A stretch of DNA of 17,811 nt from JBCCSZ01 sp039199225. Lineage in GTDB: Bacteria > Bacteroidota > Bacteroidia > Chitinophagales > Saprospiraceae. The stretch is from the NCBI GenBank assembly GCA_039199225.1, contig JBCCSZ010000152.1, positions 1 to 17,811 on the forward strand, in the 5' to 3' direction. Positions 14,748 to 17,811 of the stretch are shown here, piece by piece (position 1 is the first letter of the stretch; each line of letters starts with the position of its first letter). Under the pieces are notes generated by a model. It was not told where the DNA came from. It saw only the letters and a program-made list of their open reading frames with translations, and did not search any database. The translations under genes and the position numbers were made by a program.

Positions 14748-15776
14748 TTACTGAGGCTCGGGTACTTTAGAGATGAGGTCTTTGATGACGAATTCTTTGA
14801 CGGATATGCATAGTTTGTACATGATTTTATCGACTTGTATTTTGGATAGGGAGGGGTCAATGATTTCGTGTTGTACTTTTTCGAAGTGTTTTTGCCAGCC
14901 TCGGTAGAGTCGTGGGATGCCTCCTCCTGGGGCTACGTCTAGGCCATTTTCGGAGCACTTAATGAAGCGGAAGCGTTCATTGAAAGCTTTTTCATAAGCG
15001 GGTTGTTTTTGGATGGTTCGCTTGTGGGCATCCATGAACATTTCGTATTCTTTGAAAGGCCAATTAGGGACTACGTTCCAAAGGGCGCTTCGGGTGATGA
15101 CTTGTATGAAAACGAAAGAATTGTTGATGGCGTCGATGATTTTCTTTTCGAAGTCGTTGCCGTGGTGGAGGTTTTCTTTGTCGTAAAATCCTTTGCGGAT
15201 GTTTTCTTTTTTTAAGAAATCGTAGATCAGCTTGGAGAAAAAGTTGGTTTGATGCATGATGGTATCGGTCGTGTCGATGATGATTTCGAACTGACGGAAA
15301 AGGGTTTGGTAAGCACAGTTGAGTTCAAAGGCATTTTTGTTGGTGTAGGAGATGAAGTAGAGATTCCAGTCTTTTAGTTTTGGAAAGAGAAAGCTGAAAT
15401 GGTTTAGTAGCCTGTCGTCGGTGATGTTCCATTTTTCGAAATTTTTGTACATCAGCTTTCTGACGATTTCCATTTTGTATTCGTAATCCTGTTGCGTTGT
15501 AATTTCGAGGTAAGCAAGGTCTTCTGCATAGTCCAATACGAGCTTGAGGCATTCGATCACTTGCTCTGCTGGTGCATTGGCATTTTCTGTTTCCATTTCG
15601 ATGTCGTCCTGAATTTTTCGGACCAGCTCTTTGTATTCTGGAAAGTTGTGAATTTTCATCAGATCGAGCATACTGCCTAGTTCGAAAGCGTCGAGTAGGA
15701 TTTGTCCGTCTCCTTCGACGGCTTCTACGCCATGTTGGCTGTAGGTTTTGATTAGTGTTTTGATTGTATCGTTCAT
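14748..15776 (-). CDS. TIR-domain protein, candidate NADase effector
   Basis: A 342-residue two-part protein. Residues 1-135 are helical and acidic (for example IKTLIKTYSQHGVEAVEGDG, LVLDYAEDLAYLEIT) and match no domain I can name. Residues about 136-275 read as a TIR domain. The first strand is NLYFISYTNKNAFEL (138-152), a degenerate form of the FISY/S box. The BB-loop region is GFYDKENLHHGNDFEKKI (196-213). A strand SFVFIQVITRSALW (220-233) follows, and then NWPFKEYEMF (238-247), where E243 matches by position the catalytic glutamate of NAD-cleaving TIRs (SARM1 WVHKE). The tail (276-342) is basic and helical. It begins 10 bases after the stop of the EAD11-ATPase gene, so the two form an operon. 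TIR domains in such settings deplete NAD or make signalling nucleotides. The TIR assignment is by eye, and hand-sampled lines of the gene are AT-rich. Confidence 0.72.
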   Translation of the reverse strand: MNDTIKTLIKTYSQHGVEAVEGDGQILLDAFELGSMLDLMKIHNFPEYKELVRKIQDDIEMETENANAPAEQVIECLKLVLDYAEDLAYLEITTQQDYEYKMEIVRKLMYKNFEKWNITDDRLLNHFSFLFPKLKDWNLYFISYTNKNAFELNCAYQTLFRQFEIIIDTTDTIMHQTNFFSKLIYDFLKKENIRKGFYDKENLHHGNDFEKKIIDAINNSFVFIQVITRSALWNVVPNWPFKEYEMFMDAHKRTIQKQPAYEKAFNERFRFIKCSENGLDVAPGGGIPRLYRGWQKHFEKVQHEIIDPSLSKIQVDKIMYKLCISVKEFVIKDLISKVPEPQ

Positions 15777-15786
15777 TGTCGTATGC

Positions 15787-17811
15787 TTAGGGAGTGTCTG
15801 CCGAATCTTTCGATTGATCTATTTTTGCTTTCAGGGCTTTTCTTTCTGATTGTTGGCGGCGAATGTTGCGCTGTTCTTTTCGCTTAGCTTCTACTTCCTC
15901 GAATTCTGCGATGTAGTATAGAATTTCATTGAGTTCATCTATTTTTTCTTTGTCAGCTTTGGAGGGCTGCCGCTGCTTTTGAATATCTACCCATTGATCT
16001 AGTTCATTGGTCGTCAGAGCATCTTGGAGGATGCTGTCGTTGTCCTCTGGAGGTGTTTCGAGTTTGCTCAGGTAGGTTTCGATTTTCTCGTTGAGTTGGT
16101 GAAATTGTTTTTGCGTCTCCTCATCAGGTAGGTACTTTTCAATGATCTGACGCAGCTCTCCTTTGAGCTGTTTTTTGAAGGGGCGCATGGCAGCGTATTT
16201 CAGATAGGTGGCGTCCTTTTCTTCTGTTTCAAAAATGGTTTGGTACATATCGCTCATATCTGCACCGATGAAATGGCGTTCGAATTGGTGGATGTGGAAG
16301 CCATTGGAGGTCTTCCGAAAAACGGCAGCTTCGTTTTCTTTGCAACCTGCAACGACCAACGGGTTGTGGGCTGTGATGATGAACTGCACATTGGGGAAAG
16401 TCTCCTTGAGCAAGGCAACAATTTTTTGCTGCCAGGTTGGGTGCAGGTGGGCATCCACTTCGTCGATGAAGACAATGCCCGAGCATTTGGGAATATCCTG
16501 TTTGGACGCGTTGGGATTGAGTGAGCGTAGGTAGTTGTAAATCAAGCCAAAAATTGCCAGGATTGATAATGTTCCTTGCGAAGCAAACTGAATGGGAAGC
16601 GGCTCGCTGTTTCCTTCGGTAATGACCTCGATCAAAAACTGGGCATTGTCGAGACGTTCAATGCGATGGAAGCGAAATTCATTGTCGGTCAGCTCTTGCA
16701 CCACAGAATGTACCAGCCGGAATATGGCCAGGTTGAAGCTGTGGTTTTTGTCGATGTATTCGAGGCACAGCTCATAAAGAAAAGTCTGTATGAGATCGGA
16801 ATAGGGCTGGTTGTACAAAAAGTGATACGCACCATTTTCGCGCAGGTCGCTGCCTTTGCTATCGGCCCGTTGGATGCTGGTACTTGACCGGTTGAGGAAT
16901 CGCAGATCGGATATGGCTAAGACAGGAACCTTGCCGAACTGTTCGGTAAACAGCATCCGATCACGCACGATCGATCTGGATTCGCCACTTCTGTCTACCT
17001 TTAGTTCGACGCTGGGAGACCGGTGGGTATTGCGGAAGTAGTCGGAGGTTATTTCGTATTCATTTTGAAGCAGTGCGATGACGAGGCGCAAGAGGAAGGA
17101 TTTGCCATAGCCATTTCTGCCAAGTAAGACGTTCATCTGTGGCTGAAACTTCCAGTTGAACTGCCGATAAAAAGCCAGATGGTCTACTTTTAGTTCCTTC
17201 AAAGAGATGACCTTACGGGTGTTTTCTTCAAAGGCCAGAATGTTTTCCAACAATTTGACGTTATCTACAGCCACGGCCAGGTTTTCGATGTCCTCTAGTC
17301 TTTGGTAAATGCGAACCAAACCCTTCCATGCTCCCAACAGATTGACGTTTTGTGCAATCAGTTTTTGGTAGATGGCCAAAGCGGATTGCCAGTTGCTGGT
17401 GCCTTCCAGCTCTTTGGCACTTTGCAGTTCAGAAAACAGTATTTTTTCTTCCCTGCTCGACGGACCATCGTTCAGCTGTACAATTTCCTGCCGATCCTTT
17501 TGAGAAACCACGGACTTGCGTCGCTTGAGCTGGGTTTCTTGAATGCTGCGCGTACCTTGCTTGATGTTTTCTAAGGCTCTGTTGCTGCTGCTTTGGGTAT
17601 CGGACAGTAGGGGCTTATCTTCCAACTCGTCGAGCGTTACCAAGAGCGCTTGGGTGATTTGGTTAAAGCGGATCGATGCCTCATCGGGTCGGATCAACCC
17701 ATTCATATCTTCCCTTCGAAAGTTGTGGTATCGGCCAGAAATCAACAAAATAGAATCCTGGATATTGCTTCCCTTCGTGTGATCGATCAACAAATCGATG
17801 GCCTCTTGAAG
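15787..17811 (-). CDS. EAD11 - helical repeat - ABC/AAA_21-type ATPase (5' end beyond right edge)
   Basis: The frame is open to the window edge; a TTG at 17793 is internal. 674 residues are visible, numbered from the codon at 17811. Residues 1-66 form an effector-associated domain 11: LQEAIDLLIDHTKG, then ILLISGRYHNFRREDMNGLI and ITQALLVTLDEL, matching the family pattern of LLSSRYNRLxRxxxxGLIS followed by NRINxALLxLLDEL. A basic linker and a TPR-like stretch follow (about 120-185, WQSALAIYQKLIAQN). The ATPase spans about 203-530: Walker A GRNGYGKS (231-238), signature-like FASQGTLS (409-416), Walker B with catalytic acids GIVFIDEVDAHLHP (445-458) and H-loop FIITAHNP (477-484). This is the PtuA/AriA/OLD class of ATPase, but no TOPRIM follows; instead there is a charged helical or coiled-coil tail (about 540-674). 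It is the probable sensor or trigger for the TIR protein encoded 10 bases downstream. Confidence 0.85.
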   Translation of the reverse strand, partial: LQEAIDLLIDHTKGSNIQDSILLISGRYHNFRREDMNGLIRPDEASIRFNQITQALLVTLDELEDKPLLSDTQSSSNRALENIKQGTRSIQETQLKRRKSVVSQKDRQEIVQLNDGPSSREEKILFSELQSAKELEGTSNWQSALAIYQKLIAQNVNLLGAWKGLVRIYQRLEDIENLAVAVDNVKLLENILAFEENTRKVISLKELKVDHLAFYRQFNWKFQPQMNVLLGRNGYGKSFLLRLVIALLQNEYEITSDYFRNTHRSPSVELKVDRSGESRSIVRDRMLFTEQFGKVPVLAISDLRFLNRSSTSIQRADSKGSDLRENGAYHFLYNQPYSDLIQTFLYELCLEYIDKNHSFNLAIFRLVHSVVQELTDNEFRFHRIERLDNAQFLIEVITEGNSEPLPIQFASQGTLSILAIFGLIYNYLRSLNPNASKQDIPKCSGIVFIDEVDAHLHPTWQQKIVALLKETFPNVQFIITAHNPLVVAGCKENEAAVFRKTSNGFHIHQFERHFIGADMSDMYQTIFETEEKDATYLKYAAMRPFKKQLKGELRQIIEKYLPDEETQKQFHQLNEKIETYLSKLETPPEDNDSILQDALTTNELDQWVDIQKQRQPSKADKEKIDELNEILYYIAEFEEVEAKRKEQRNIRRQQSERKALKAKIDQSKDSADTP

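Noticed and set aside
17791..17793. TTG as the start of the ATPase gene
   Set aside because: The frame stays open to the window edge and the codons before it (LQEAID) continue the EAD11 helix, so the gene begins outside the window.
14748..17811. Septu, Gabija, PARIS or Thoeris
   Set aside because: There is no HNH nuclease (Septu), no TOPRIM or UvrD-like partner (Gabija, PARIS) and no ThsA-type SLOG protein (Thoeris). Only the ATPase class and the TIR fold are shared.

Overview
The window comes from a Bacteroidota chromosome. The signs are a C-terminal type IX secretion (T9SS) sorting domain on the 905-residue protein at 6773-9490, a LytTR response regulator paired with a LytS-type histidine kinase, DUF1080 lipoproteins, and start codons without clear Shine-Dalgarno sequences. 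A Saprospiraceae/Lewinella-like relative is plausible because EAD11 conflict modules are common there, but that placement is inference. I saw no rRNA, tRNA, CRISPR array, transposase or integrase.

Layout. 1-856 (minus): two tandem DUF1080 (3-keto-disaccharide hydrolase) proteins, the second cut by the left edge. 857-1348: non-coding, with a minus-strand terminator and a probably dead ORF. 1349-4301 (minus): a likely three-gene unit of histidine kinase, LytTR regulator and bestrophin-type channel, ending at the terminator near 1036-1068. 4525-6348 (plus): a small exported barrel-like protein and an exported flavin amine oxidase. 6773-9490 (plus): a large secreted GSDH-type dehydrogenase with PKD/Ig-like domains and a T9SS tail. 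9744-10772 (plus): an OmpA-type protein behind a promoter overlapped by a perfect inverted repeat. 10779-12998 (minus): an APC transporter fused to two UspA domains. 13215-14615 (plus): an ADP-ribosylglycohydrolase-family lipoprotein. 14608-14723: a G-rich tandem repeat. 14748-17811 (minus): a two-gene conflict-type module.

The most interesting part is the right end. An ATPase begins, at the window edge, with an EAD11 effector-associated domain. It continues through a TPR-like helical region into an ABC/AAA_21-type ATPase with an intact Walker A, signature-like motif, Walker B and H-loop. Ten bases downstream lies a gene whose C-terminal half reads as a TIR domain with a candidate NADase glutamate. 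EAD modules are known adaptors in NTP-dependent biological-conflict (immunity or programmed cell death) systems. An ATPase sensor plus TIR NADase effector is therefore the natural reading. I cannot match the exact pair to a named system such as Thoeris, Septu, Gabija or PARIS.

The rest is ordinary envelope, sensing and carbohydrate biology: exported oxidases and hydrolases, a sensor-regulator pair with an ion channel, an envelope OmpA protein and a stress-linked permease.
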